NCBI RefSeq assembly: GCF_030272615.1
Contig: NC_081405.1
Location: 155,045,613-155,109,612 of the forward strand
Length of the DNA stretch: 64,000 bases
From: Cryptomeria japonica
Taxonomy: Eukaryota; Streptophyta; Pinopsida; Cupressales; Cupressaceae
Direction of reading: 5' to 3'
Each line of letters opens with the position of its first letter. Within the stretch, counting starts at the first letter, position 1. A model generated the notes under the pieces. That model was given only the letters and a program-made list of their open reading frames with translations, had not been told where the DNA came from and searched no databases. Positions 45,803 to 56,640 of the stretch are shown in pieces. A program made the translations under genes and the position numbers.

Positions 45803-47695
45803 TGTAGTCACATAAATCTGTCCACTTAATTAAATGAATACTTAGTATTTATTTGATTATTTAACCATCAATTAATAATTAATTAAATTAATATTTAATT
45901 AATTCATCTTAACCCTCTTCTCCTATTAATTAAATAAATTATTCAATTTATTTGATTTAATTCACTTAACCAAATTCAGACCATTAATTAAATAAATAAA
46001 TCATATTTGTTTAATTAAATCTTCTCTCACATTTAAATAAATTAATATTTATTTAAATCCCCCAAAATCCCACCTCTCACATTTAAATAAATTAATATTT
46101 ATTTAAATCCCCCAAAATCCCACCTCTCACATTTAAATAAATAAATCATTTATTTAAATCACCTTTATCCTCCACCCACTTGTATTTTCCTACAAAAGCA
46201 AGTTGCACAATTATTTTAAATAAATAATTTATTTAAATCACCTTTATCCTCCACCCACTTGTATTTTCCTACAAAAGCAAGTTGCACAACTATTTTAAAT
46301 AAATTATTTATTTAAAATCCTATTTATCCTCACCCACTTGAAACCTTTAATGGTTTCCCTTAAAGTATTCAAACTTGATGGCTTTAAAGTCTTCAAACTT
46401 GATGGCTTCCTTCTATAGTCTTCTTAAGACTTTAATGGTTTTCCTTAAAGTCTTCAAGCCTTTAATGGTTCCCCTCAAAGTCTTCAAGCATTTTAATGCT
46501 TTATCTTCCTTTTTCTCATTTAAATAAATTAATATTTATTTGAATATTTATCCAAATACAACTTGCACACATTTATTGAAATAAATGAATTTTTATTTTA
46601 ATAAAATCCTATTTTCCCTCACCCACCAAATCCACTTGCAAAATCTAATCCCCTTCTAGATTCTTCTAACCCCTTCCTAATTAACTTAATCCATCCCCTA
46701 ATTATTGTCACATTCCTAAGCAAAATGGAGTCACTTCTCAAAGCCTAAAAGTCTTTGATAACCATTAAAGGCTTTCAACCTTCAACCACTAAATGTCTCA
46801 AAGTCTTGGATAACCTTTGAAAGCTTCCAACCTTCAACCACTAAATGGCTCAAAGTCTTTGATAACCATTGAAGGCTTTCAACCTTCAACCACTTAATCC
46901 CCAAAGTCTCCAATAACCATTAATGGTTACCTCAAACCCTCCCACATGGTTAAAACATTTGTTTTGACTCAACCTCTACCCAACCCAAGGGTCTCATCAA
47001 GCCTTTAATGCTTTGACCATGATTATCTCTTAATCATTTGCACAAAGGTTTATCCTTGGATTAACTCTTAATCCAATGGGTAATCTTAATTTAGACTTGA
47101 CCCTTACCTTCTAGATAACCATGAGGTCTTCTCAGGCCTTTAATGCCTCCAACCTCTTCTCTCAACCCAATCCTATGTTGACACTTGTCACCATTTTATT
47201 GGTGCCAATTGTGCACATGGATCCCCAACTTTCAAACTTGGCCCTTGATTAAACCATTCAATCTTAACCCTTTATTTCCCCATTTCTTCTATAAATAGAA
47301 CCCTTCTCCTCAAGCAAAAGAAAGCATTTTAGAGTATTGTTGTTATACTGGCATTAGCATAGAGCTTTTTCATAGCATCACTATCTACTCTTGCATAGTA
47401 TTTGCTTATCATATTCAACCATCTTGAATCTCCATATGGCATCCATGGCTAGTGCTAAAAGCTGAGAGCTACACTCATTTGGGACTTGGAGAGGAGAGGA
47501 ACAAGGGAGGAGCAACTATGAGCATCTTGATTAGCTATTTCATTCTATGTTTATATGCTTTCTATTTCATGCTTAATATCTCTCTTGATATGCCTGTTTA
47601 GGATAATCTTTTGTTGCTAACACTAACATTTGTTTCTTGTGCTCTTGTGTGTGTTGCCATCAAACAGATTTTCTAATCATTTTTGCAGAGCATCA
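45803..47695 (+). mobile_element. Solo LTR inside F
   Basis: Starts TGTAGTCACATAAATCTG and ends GCAGAGCATCA. It is flanked by CCAGA at 45798-45802 and 47696-47700. A TATA box (CTATAAATAG, about 47291) sits about 400 bases before the end, as expected for U3-R-U5. The front half is AT-rich, with two tandem duplications of about 50 bases (46030-46130) and about 75 bases (46157-46300). No internal region, so it arose by LTR-LTR recombination or by gene conversion. Confidence 0.75.
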
Positions 47696-47700
47696 CCAGA

Positions 47701-48396
47701 CATTATCAAAATCACATCAAACATATCAAAGAAAAGGCATAGTCAGTTTAATTGCTGAGTTTCGTCTATTTTTGGTTGACTTTTCTTATCAAATTGGCGA
47801 AGATAATTGCTTTTAGCTACTCAAGGATGTCCAAAAGTGACTAGAGAAGTCGTGATGGGCATGATCCTTTTATTTGCTTGTTGTTTATAGTTTGAACCAA
47901 TGAAGTTCTGGGGTAATTGCTCTAGTGGGTGTCTGTGATAGGAGTATTCAACTTGTGAATGCCACACATACCTCGACCCCTAGTGTAATTCCCAAAATGG
48001 AGGGTTCATTCCTTATCTGTTAAGTGTTTGTTTCTTTGCAATGAGATATCTATGCATCTTGGTACCTTATACCCTAGTGTACAAAGCTTCATTGTTACAT
48101 AATAAGGCTCAATGATGAAAATGTATTGCACTATGAATAAAGGCAAGAAGACTAATCATTAGCAATCATATCATTTGATTTTTTTTTTTGATCTCATCAT
48201 GTTGATTGTCTCTCTAGATCATTTTCTCATCAAGAATCTTTTCTTGAATCAACCTTTTCAATTCTTCCAATCAATCTTACATGATCTCTCTCATCACTTA
48301 ATTCCAATATTTTCATCTATGATTCTATCATTTTCTCATATCAACTATTCTATCTATCAATTAATTATTTTGCACTTTCATCATATTTTGATCTAT
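47701..48396. other. F interior, non-coding 3' part
   Basis: No supported ORF. The plus-strand ORF at 48175-48465 is short, hydrophobic and overlaps a repeat. Confidence 0.5.
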
Positions 48397-48540
48397 TATT
48401 TGTCTTATACAGGATGTATCCTTCCTAAAACCAGACATGATCATCTATCTTTGTCTTATACATGATGTATCCTTCATGAAACCAGACATTTTGATCATTT
48501 TGTCTTATACAAGATGTGTCCTTCCTGAAACCAGACTTTA
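48397..48540 (+). repeat. Three tandem units of about 55 bp before the F 3' LTR
   Basis: TTTGTCTTATACAGGATGTA, then TCCTTCCTGAAACCAGACA, three times with small changes (48399, 48450 and 48501). Confidence 0.85.
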
Positions 48541-48765
48541 TCTTTATCAATTCAATCCTATCATATCAATCAATATACAAATCACTTCAACCATTTCTTT
48601 TCTATAATCAAACTCATTCGTGTCACCAAGTTAATCATTCTTCTTCTTTCGAGAGATCATTCATGTCTTCAATGCACAAACAATCTCTCAAGGGGGCATT
48701 ATACCCTAGTGTCATTGGGGCAAAAAAAAATTTGTTTTCTTTGAAACAATGTCGTCTCGACATTG

Positions 48766-48782
48766 TCTCAAAGAGGGGTAGA
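48766..48782 (+). promoter_or_regulatory. F polypurine tract
   Basis: TCAAAGAGGGGTAGA followed by the TGTAGACACC start of the 3' LTR. Confidence 0.8.
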
Positions 48783-49970
48783 TGTAGACACCTAAAAATG
48801 TCTCATTAATTCTATACTAATAATTCGTCTATTTAATTAAGTATTTCTTTAATTATTTTATTAAATTAACTATTTCTTCTAATCATCGCCCTTCAATTAA
48901 ATTAACTATTTCTTCTAATCATCGCCCTTCAACACTTCTAGTTATTCTATTTCTATTCTCAAATCATTTTAATCAGTTAACCCTATCTCAATTATTAATT
49001 AAATATCAATTATTTAATTAATTATGATTTATTCCTTAATTAAATAATCTTTATTATTTAATTAATTCTATCTCCTAAGTTTAAATAATTTATTTTAAAT
49101 TATTTAAATTAATTAACTTATTCCTCCAATTCCCGAAATTATAATTCCAATTAATTCCATCTAATTTTATTTCTCTCAAATTCTCATATTTCCCCAAATT
49201 CGAATTTCATATCATTTCATCTAGTTTCACATTTCACCAAATCTGAATTTCAGTTAATTTCATGTGCATTTCAACATTCGAATGACCAAATTCAAATTCA
49301 AATTGAAAATGAAAATCAAATTCAATTTCAAATTCCTACAACACATGCTAAATCAAAACGGATTGATCAAATCAGTTGTCTAATCAGTTAACTTAGTTAA
49401 CTCATCAATCATCCTTTTTAACTCTCAATCACCTTTTTCTGACTAATCCATCTATTCAGTCTACTGATCAATCAATCCACTTATCTCTCCAATCAATTCA
49501 GTCTTCTAATCAATCAATCCAGTCAACTAGCTAGTCTATTAAGTTTATTGGTCAATCAATTGAGTTCACTCTCCAATCAAGTTTGTTAACAGATCAATCT
49601 AATGAGTTAATTAATCAATCTAAATCAATTATCTATCAATCAACACTTAAATTCAAATCCTCACCTCCTCTGTGTTGAAAATCTGTAAATTCAACCTCTT
49701 TGCTCAATTCATTCTAGGATCATAGTCTTCAAACAATTGTCTAATCTATGCAGGAATCCCAGTGCAATACCTGAGAGCCACCTACAAGCACAATTCAGAG
49801 AAGCACAATGGAAGCCACGATGTAGGATGAGGGAGTTTCATTTATTATAATTTATTCTTATCTTGTGTTAATTTCTATTGGTTTATGTTTGAAATTGCTT
49901 TGATAGTTAAGGATTTTGTGATTTGTCCTTATTTCCTATTTCTGCATCTATGATTTTTAAGCATGAAACA
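48783..49970 (+). repeat. F 3' LTR
   Basis: Starts TGTAGACACCTAAAAATGTC, ends ATGAAACA, and is followed by ATTAT. Differences from the 5' LTR are scattered substitutions, small duplications (for example 48890-48925) and a 57-base block present once instead of twice. Confidence 0.95.
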
Positions 49971-49975
49971 ATTAT

Positions 49976-52149
49976 AATCATATACAAGGACACATGAAAT
50001 AAGACAAAAAAAACAAATTCAAAGAAAAATTCACACATAAGACTTACAAAAAGACACAAAAGGGATTAGTACTAAAAAGAAAGGATCTAGGTCAAATAGT
50101 TGAAGAAACCTCGATAGTCAAAATATCTTAATTTTCTAATATCATTTACAAAATGCTATTATAAGAGCACAAGTGGTCACGTGGCAAGAGAAAGATCATG
50201 CATCAAGTGATGAACTATGATCCAACAACTAGCAAGGTATGTTATTCTTATGGTTTCCTAGGGAAGATAAATAGGAAACATGGATTCCATAGGGTACCAA
50301 GTTGTGTTATGGTAGGTGATCCATGAAATTAAGCAAGAGGGGACATGGATTTCATAAGCTAGCAAGTTGTGATGTGCTAGGTGATCCATGGAAGCACAAA
50401 TTATCATAGGACAACATATTGGGTTATGTTGTATGATCCACGTGGAAAGGAAAAGTTGAAGTAGCAAGTTATTTTATGCTTGTTGCACTCATCTTGCAAA
50501 ATGGTGCAAAGGATAACCAAACATGGAATTATTTGTAAGGAAATTTACAACATAAATTTTGAAAAGGACAACCAAGACAAGAATTGTATGTAAATAATTC
50601 TACAAATTAAATTTGAAATGGATAACCAAGCAAAGAATTATATGCAAGGAAAATAGCAACTTGAATTTGAAAAGGATATCCAATCAAAGCATTGTATACA
50701 AGGCATTCCACAACTTGAATTTGAAAAGGATAACCAAGCAAAGCATTGTATGCAAGGGATTCCACAACTTGAATTTAACATAAGATACAAGGAGGTCATG
50801 ATGTATTCCACCCCTTAAGATGTAAAAATAACCTTTTATTGATGTCTTAAGGTAGAAATATAGACAAGGATAAAAAAACTTCATCAACAAGGATATATCC
50901 TTTAAGCAACAATGTACATATCTCCAAGCCAAAGAGGCATAACTCTTTTGAGCAAAGAAAAGATAGTTGTAAAAGAGATATCTTCCAACAAGTGGAAAGG
51001 GATCCTTTTGAAGGATGGATTGAGGAATAGATCTTTACCCAAATTTATCTACCTCCAAAAGTAGAGGATATCTTTATAATAAAGATGACAAATATTTGAA
51101 ATGGGAAGGAGACCAAGAATACACACCTTCCCCACTGTTAAGAAAAAGTGTATTCTTAGTGACAAATTGTAAATGTTCACTAAGGAGAGATTATTCATAA
51201 AAAGATGTACCATTTCAGACAAAGAATAAGTCCAAACCAAGGTACACACATGTACACGCATGGAGGACCACTCTATGTATGAAAGGACCTCAAGTTATGA
51301 AAGATGCAACTCAACTAAGAAAAAGGCAATCTTTGTAAAAGAGAGAGAACTAAAATATCATTCTCCCCCCCCCCCCCCCCCCCAACCATGGAAACAAGAA
51401 AGAGATTATTATGTTGAACATGAGACTGTAACACCATGAATGAGAAAGGGTCCCCACTGAGGTATGTTACTAAGATTACATAGTGAGGAGCAACATAATA
51501 GGATGAAAGGAGCACTAAAGTAAATTATTGTATGTATAGAAAGCAAAATTTGATATCAAGTGTTATAACATTAAGTGTTCAAACACATTTTTGAAATTCA
51601 ATACAAACATCAATAGTATGACCATGCATGCAATGAAAAAGACAATATTTAGTGACATCTCTTGATTTAAGTGTTCGTTTATTTTGAGTAGGAGGGAAAT
51701 AAATTTGAGAATTATTTAGAAGTTACCAAAAGACTTTTTATGCTATGGAAATAACATTTTTCTTTTTTTGGATAGGAAAATTAACATTTTGTTCTTACGA
51801 TAAAAAGATTGGAAAGGAAGGAGGAGGAAATTCTACACCTTCTCTAGTGAATTGTGGGGTTGGATCTACAGGGACCTTAATTCCTTGTTCCATTTTTCTA
51901 AGTCCTTGTCCACTATAGCCTTGTTTAGAAATTATATCATAACCAACCTCATAGGATGTTTCAAATTGTGAGGGAGGACTTTCATTATGGATTTATTTGA
52001 AATTTTTTGTGTAAGGGCATGTTGAAGGGCCAAAGGGATAAATACATGAGGAAGGGATATTATTTGTAGGAAGATTCTCCTTTCTATCATTGTTATTCAT
52101 GTCCACTTCGTTAGCTTTTTGGGGAAAATTCTTATCATCTAAGGGTTCA
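49976..52149 (-). other. Interior of A right of F, mostly non-coding
   Basis: Two tandem arrays are present. One is about 70 bases per unit around GGTGATCCATGGAA (50270-50450). The other is about 55 bases per unit with AAAGGATAACCAAGCAAAG and CAACTTGAATTTG (50505-50790, five units). A run of about 20 C stands at 51364-51383. No enzyme domain is recognisable on either strand. Confidence 0.6.
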
Positions 52150-52440
52150 TCATTGCTCAAAAATATTGGAGGATATGTCATGAATAAAATGCATAACATC
52201 ATCTTGTGTTAAAATATGTTGATGATTACGACAAGCTCTAGGAGAATAAGGAGGATTTAGAGTGATTGATGTACTAAGATTAACATATTTTCCTTTCCCC
52301 CCTTGCACCAAAGTATATCTATGAGAAGAGGATGGTTCAATGTTACTCTTCAATGTTGCCTCCCTCTTAGAGAGATAATTGATATGAGTACTAATTATTT
52401 CCTCAAAAGATACCCTAGGGAAGGTACGAGTGTTAGCCAT
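52150..52440 (-). pseudogene. A gag-like ORF remnant
   Basis: A 96-codon minus-strand frame starts MANTRTFPRVSFEEI and continues in a second frame (52202-51993, with NDEPLDDKNFPQKANEV). It lies about 380 bases inside the A primer site, where gag would begin. There is no recognised domain, so the role is inferred from position only. Confidence 0.4.
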
Positions 52441-52803
52441 TTCTATATCATCTCTAGGGTTATCAAGGGTATTATCTACTCAAGTCTTTATGAAATTGGC
52501 ATATGTTTCATTAATTTCTTTAAAAATGTCATTATATAACAACATGAAAGATGGATAAAAGCCTTGAAAAATGATTTATAAGTAGGAAATATGTTTGAAA
52601 TCCTTATTATGCAATATGTGATAGTACTATGAAGGAATGCACGCAACATGAAATGAAAGAGGCTATTGCCCAACCCCTGATTTGGGTAAGTAGAACTAAT
52701 AAGTAATGTCATCACTTGTGAAATAGTAAACCAATCAAATTCTGTAAATTCCACTATAAAAAATCAGATCTAAAAGTGAAAATCATAAATAATGTAAATG
52801 TAA

Positions 52804-52824
52804 GAAGTGTCAAGTTCACCAAAA
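52804..52824 (-). promoter_or_regulatory. A primer-binding site
   Basis: Minus strand reads TTTTGGTGAACTTGACACTT directly after the inner end of the right LTR. It shares TTGGTGAACT with the F site. Confidence 0.65.
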
Positions 52825-53645
52825 TGTTTAGTGGTGAAATAGGTATCCACAAATATGAATCAACTTATTTCCACTAAACATGGAAGAGAGGATTAAAATT
52901 AATAGACTCAACCCCAAATGGAATGGAATATTGATTAGACTTTACCTTCTCTTTGTTTTAGTTGAGTATGCTTAAGGGATTTGAAATTGAATGCTAGATC
53001 TAAGGAAAATTATGGAAAATTAACATAAAACAACATGAACAACAAGTTGCAGATGCGGTATTGGAGACACAAAGAGTTATATTTGAGCAGAAGGGACGTG
53101 GAGGAACCCATGTTAGAAAATCTTGCCTACAAGTATAGGACCGGGATGCTTAGGTTGACCCAATTTTGTGGCTATCAAATGTGAAGAAACAAGAAAGTTT
53201 TAGAATCAAAATGTCACTCAGAATCTATTCCTAGAAGTTCTTCAGAAATTCATGGGATCCAGATGCCCAGGGTGAACTGGTCTTTTGCTTTTGGCTCTGC
53301 AAAAGTTAGATTTGATCATCATTGTCTCCTTTACGAGAATATTCATTCATATATTTTGAATCTATTTCATACACATAGAAACAAGGGAAATGGTGTTATT
53401 GATAGGGGTTTGCATAGTTCAAACCCCAGGTTTGGAACTAACCCTTTAATTTAATTGAAATTGTAAATGGAAATTCTAATGTAAATGTTGAATGATATAC
53501 CTCAAGTCTGCTACAATTGATGATGGTTGATGATGCAATTCTCTTTGAATGTAATCACAAGTGTTGGTGCAATAACATGATGAAACATGAATGATTAAAA
53601 CACAAACAGATTCTTGCATGAAGATTAATGTAATTTGTTGCTTGA
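52825..53645 (-). repeat. Element A, right LTR (truncated)
   Basis: Aligns with 16-603 and then 17175-17400, giving the uninterrupted view of the sites hit by B. Similarity stops near 53645, about 480 bases short of the full LTR. Confidence 0.8.
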
Positions 53646-54240
53646 AGATGTCCCAACACCCCTATCTTCCATCTAATCAGTTCACCATATCCAATTGCAT
53701 AGTCAAGCTATTTGGTCATACATAGCTAGAAAAATGTCTATAGTTGTATGGTCGATTGGAACTATGTAGGAAACCACACCAGACTCAGATGGCATACCTT
53801 GACCAATTCCCTTGTATATACCCTCATGAAGGGTAGGGCCACTTCTAGTTGGAAGATGTGCAGGGGACTGTCAGTCTATGGTTGGAGGAAAAGCACTCAG
53901 GTGATGCTTTCCCCTCTTGTATATCTACACATTGAGGCTTTAGATACAAATTGGTTTGTCTAGATACCATTAGACTCTAAAATTTATCATTTGTAATGCA
54001 ATTTCATTTACTTAAAGTGAAAGTATATTAAATTTTTTGAAAAGAAAAGAATATGTTTAATTCATGATGTAAATTCATAAGTTATTTAAGTGTTTCTTAT
54101 GTAATGAAATGAATTTCATTAATATATGATGAATATATTATTTTGAAAATCAGAATTTTTCATATGAAAATTCGCATACTTCCTTTTACTTTATCAAGTG
54201 GTAAAAATTAGTTTATCTCCTAATGTTAAGTAGAGTGAGA
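53646..54240. other. Unassigned AT-rich stretch
   Basis: Nothing recognised. It joins the truncated A LTR to the LINE. The short ORF at 53748-53963 has no supporting feature. Confidence 0.4.
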
Positions 54241-56640
54241 TGTTACAAAAGCTAGCAAGAGACATTCAAAAGAGACAAAAGTTTGTTAAAAATATCGATA
54301 ACACTTCCATTACCTTGATTCCAAAAAAGAATGATTGTACGAACTTTGTAGTCTACAGACCAATATCGTTTTGTAATACTATATACAAGATTGTGGCCAA
54401 GGTGTTAGCAAATAGACTAAAATTGACTTTAGGGAAAATCATCTCAGAAGAACAAAATTGTTTTATGTCGGGTAGAGAAATCATTGATATTCACTTTTGA
54501 AACTCTATGCACCATTACATTGGAAAGGATTAAAGGTATGTTAATTAAACGAGATGTTAGTAAAGCATATGAAAGGGTCTGATGGGATTGTTTGTTGGTT
54601 GTGATGAGAATATTTAGTTTCAATGACTCTTGGTTAGGGATTATACATTCATTCATTTCAACACCTTGATATTTAGTGATTCTCAATAGTTCCATGCGTG
54701 GATTTTTTTAGGCCACTAATGGGTTGAGGAAAGAGGATCCACTACCACCATTTTTATTTTTAATTATGGTTGAAGTAATGGGTTATCATTTTAGAAATAT
54801 TAGGGAGATAAATTTACAAAATGGACTTAAAGTTGTTGATGAATTGGATCCAATAACCCACACACAGTTTGCCTATGATATCGTGTTATTTGGGAAGGCT
54901 ATATTGAGAGAGGCTGAAATTAATAAGTAGGCATTAGACAATTATTCTTCCTCTTCATATCAAATTCATAATAAGGATAAATCTAAAATTTATTCTCTTA
55001 ATACTAAAAAGGTGGTTCAGAGGAAGATATCAAAATTACTCGGTTTTTTAATTTCAGTTTTATTCTTCAAGTACTTGGGTGCTCCTCTATTCTTGGGCTT
55101 GTGCAGAACATTGCATCTAGAAGATACATTGAACAATCACAACAATAAGGCAATATCATTTAAAAGCGTGTGGTTATCTTCGGTCAGTGCTAGTAGTTGT
55201 CCTAATATATATTGTGTCATGTTTCAAGATGGTAGGTAAAGCTATCTCAAACATACAAAGCTATATGAAGAAGTTGTTTTGGGAAGGATCTAAGAAAAAA
55301 AATACCTCTACTACATTGGGACAAAACTTGCCTTCCTAAGAAATTTGGTGGAAGTCAATTGAGGAAAATGAAAATGCAAAACTTCACATTAGGGGCCAAA
55401 CTATTGTGGAAAATGTATAAGGAGCCTAATAATTATGGTGTAAAATTATACAAAAAATAATTGAATGGCTTGGCAATGTGGTTCAATCAAATAGGGAATA
55501 TGTTACATATTATGTCAAGAGAACTATGATGAGTGTTGGAGAATATTTTTAATGGATAGATATCGACAAACTTCCCATTCCCGAGGATTTGAAAATGTAT
55601 CTAACTTAAGCTCTTCAACAAAGAAGGATCATGTTGTCTAATGAGGATAACAAAATTATTTACTATGGTTTGAAAACAAGAAATTATATAGTCAAGTTGG
55701 GGTATACAATACAAAAGGTGCAAGGGAATGATGTGGGTTGGCTGATGGAATTTTGTTGGCACAAGAGCATTCTCCCTAAGGTTGGTGCCTTTTTATGGAC
55801 AAATATTCATAGGCAATTATGAATGGGAGATAAATTATAGAATATTGGGATCGAGGGACCAAGTATATTCCACTAATGTTTCCTCAACGAGGAAACATAC
55901 GATCATTTATTACTTAGTTTCTCTTTTGCTTCCCAGTGTTGGGACTAGTTGATGTAGTCACTTGGATGGTCCTATCAAAGGTAGAAGGATCTTTTTTATT
56001 TCATATCTCGTTGGCCTTGGAGGATGCAAATTGCTACATGGGGTGATATCTAGACTATTTCTCTTTCAACATGGTATTTTGGTAGTTATGGAAGGAGAGG
56101 AATACAAAGATTTTTTTGTAAACAATGTTTGAAGGTAGAGGAAGTTATTAGAAAAATTGAGGAGGGTATTTGTGAAAAAGCTAATCTAATTCAAAGAACT
56201 ACGACTAATTCTCATTTCACCAATTGGGATAACAAATTTTTTTTAAAAAGGGTGAAGGTTAAAGCTTCCCTCAGAGAACATTTCAAGTGAAACCAACAAC
56301 AGATGTGAGGCCAAGTGGACGACACTAAATATTGTTAGATACAAACTTAACTTTGATGGCATAACAAAGGGGAACTTGAGATAGGCCAGTGTTGGTTGTA
56401 GTCTTAGAAACAGAAGAGGAGATTGCTTATAGACACCATCTAGGAAATTGGGTGTTATGACTAACAATGAGGTTGAATTGGAAGCTTTAGGTCAAAATCT
56501 TTGGCTTTGCAAAGAGAGAGAACTGACTAAAATGGACATTGAGTGGGACTCATAAATTTGCGTCAATGCTATCAGTAAAAAACAAGTTCAAAATTCGAAA
56601 CTGGAACATTGAGTGGAGAAGAAAAGGAGGTGCCTCAAAA
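54241..56640 (+). pseudogene. L1-type LINE remnant: reverse transcriptase to RNase H
   Basis: No endonuclease is present, so the copy is 5'-truncated. The reverse transcriptase starts with NTSITLIPKKND and YRPISFCNTIYKIVAKVLANR (54296-54415), then VSKAYERV with the first catalytic Asp changed to Ser-Lys context. The active-site box is FAYDIVLFG where FADD is expected (about 54872). A zf-RVT-like segment with VGWLMEFCWHKSILPKVGAFLW lies at about 55730-55800. An RNase H tail (KLNFDGITKGN, NNEVELEALGQNLWL) follows at 56340-56510. Many stops and frame changes. It is an old, dead copy. Confidence 0.9.

Larger units (their letters stand above)
39371..49970 (+). mobile_element. Element F: non-autonomous LTR retroelement, 10.6 kb
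   Basis: LTRs at 39371-40567 and 48783-49970, target duplication ATTAT on both sides (39366-39370 and 49971-49975), a primer-binding-like site right after the 5' LTR and a polypurine tract right before the 3' LTR. The interior of 8.2 kb has one gag-like ORF and no recognisable protease, reverse transcriptase, RNase H or integrase. Of this, 1.9 kb is a later solo LTR. The TGTAGACACC start is common in plant Ty3/gypsy elements, so F is probably a gypsy derivative (a large derivative with gag only). Confidence 0.92.
16..53645 (-). mobile_element. Element A: outermost LTR retroelement, host of the nest
   Basis: Two blocks begin identically with TGTTTAGTGGTGAAATAGG at 16 and 52825 and stay alignable: 16-603 pairs with 52825-53405, and 17175-17400 pairs with 53420-53645. 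Orientation is minus. Reading the minus strand, a primer-binding-like site (TTTTGGTGAACTTGAC) lies next to the right LTR. A polypurine tract (AAAGTGGGGGATAGATG) lies next to the left LTR, which then starts TGTAGCATC and ends CTAAACA. After removal of B and D the left LTR is about 1.3 kb. The right LTR loses similarity near 53645, so the element is truncated there. The interior is 39233-39370 plus 49976-52824, about 3 kb, with no recognisable polymerase. It looks non-autonomous. Confidence 0.8.

Noticed and set aside
39371-49970. F as a host gene with long repeats at its ends
   Set aside because: Terminal repeats with TG...CA, the ATTAT duplication, primer and polypurine sites identify a retroelement.
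53748-53963. 71-codon ORF between A and the LINE
   Set aside because: No domain, no conserved neighbour and no second copy in the window.
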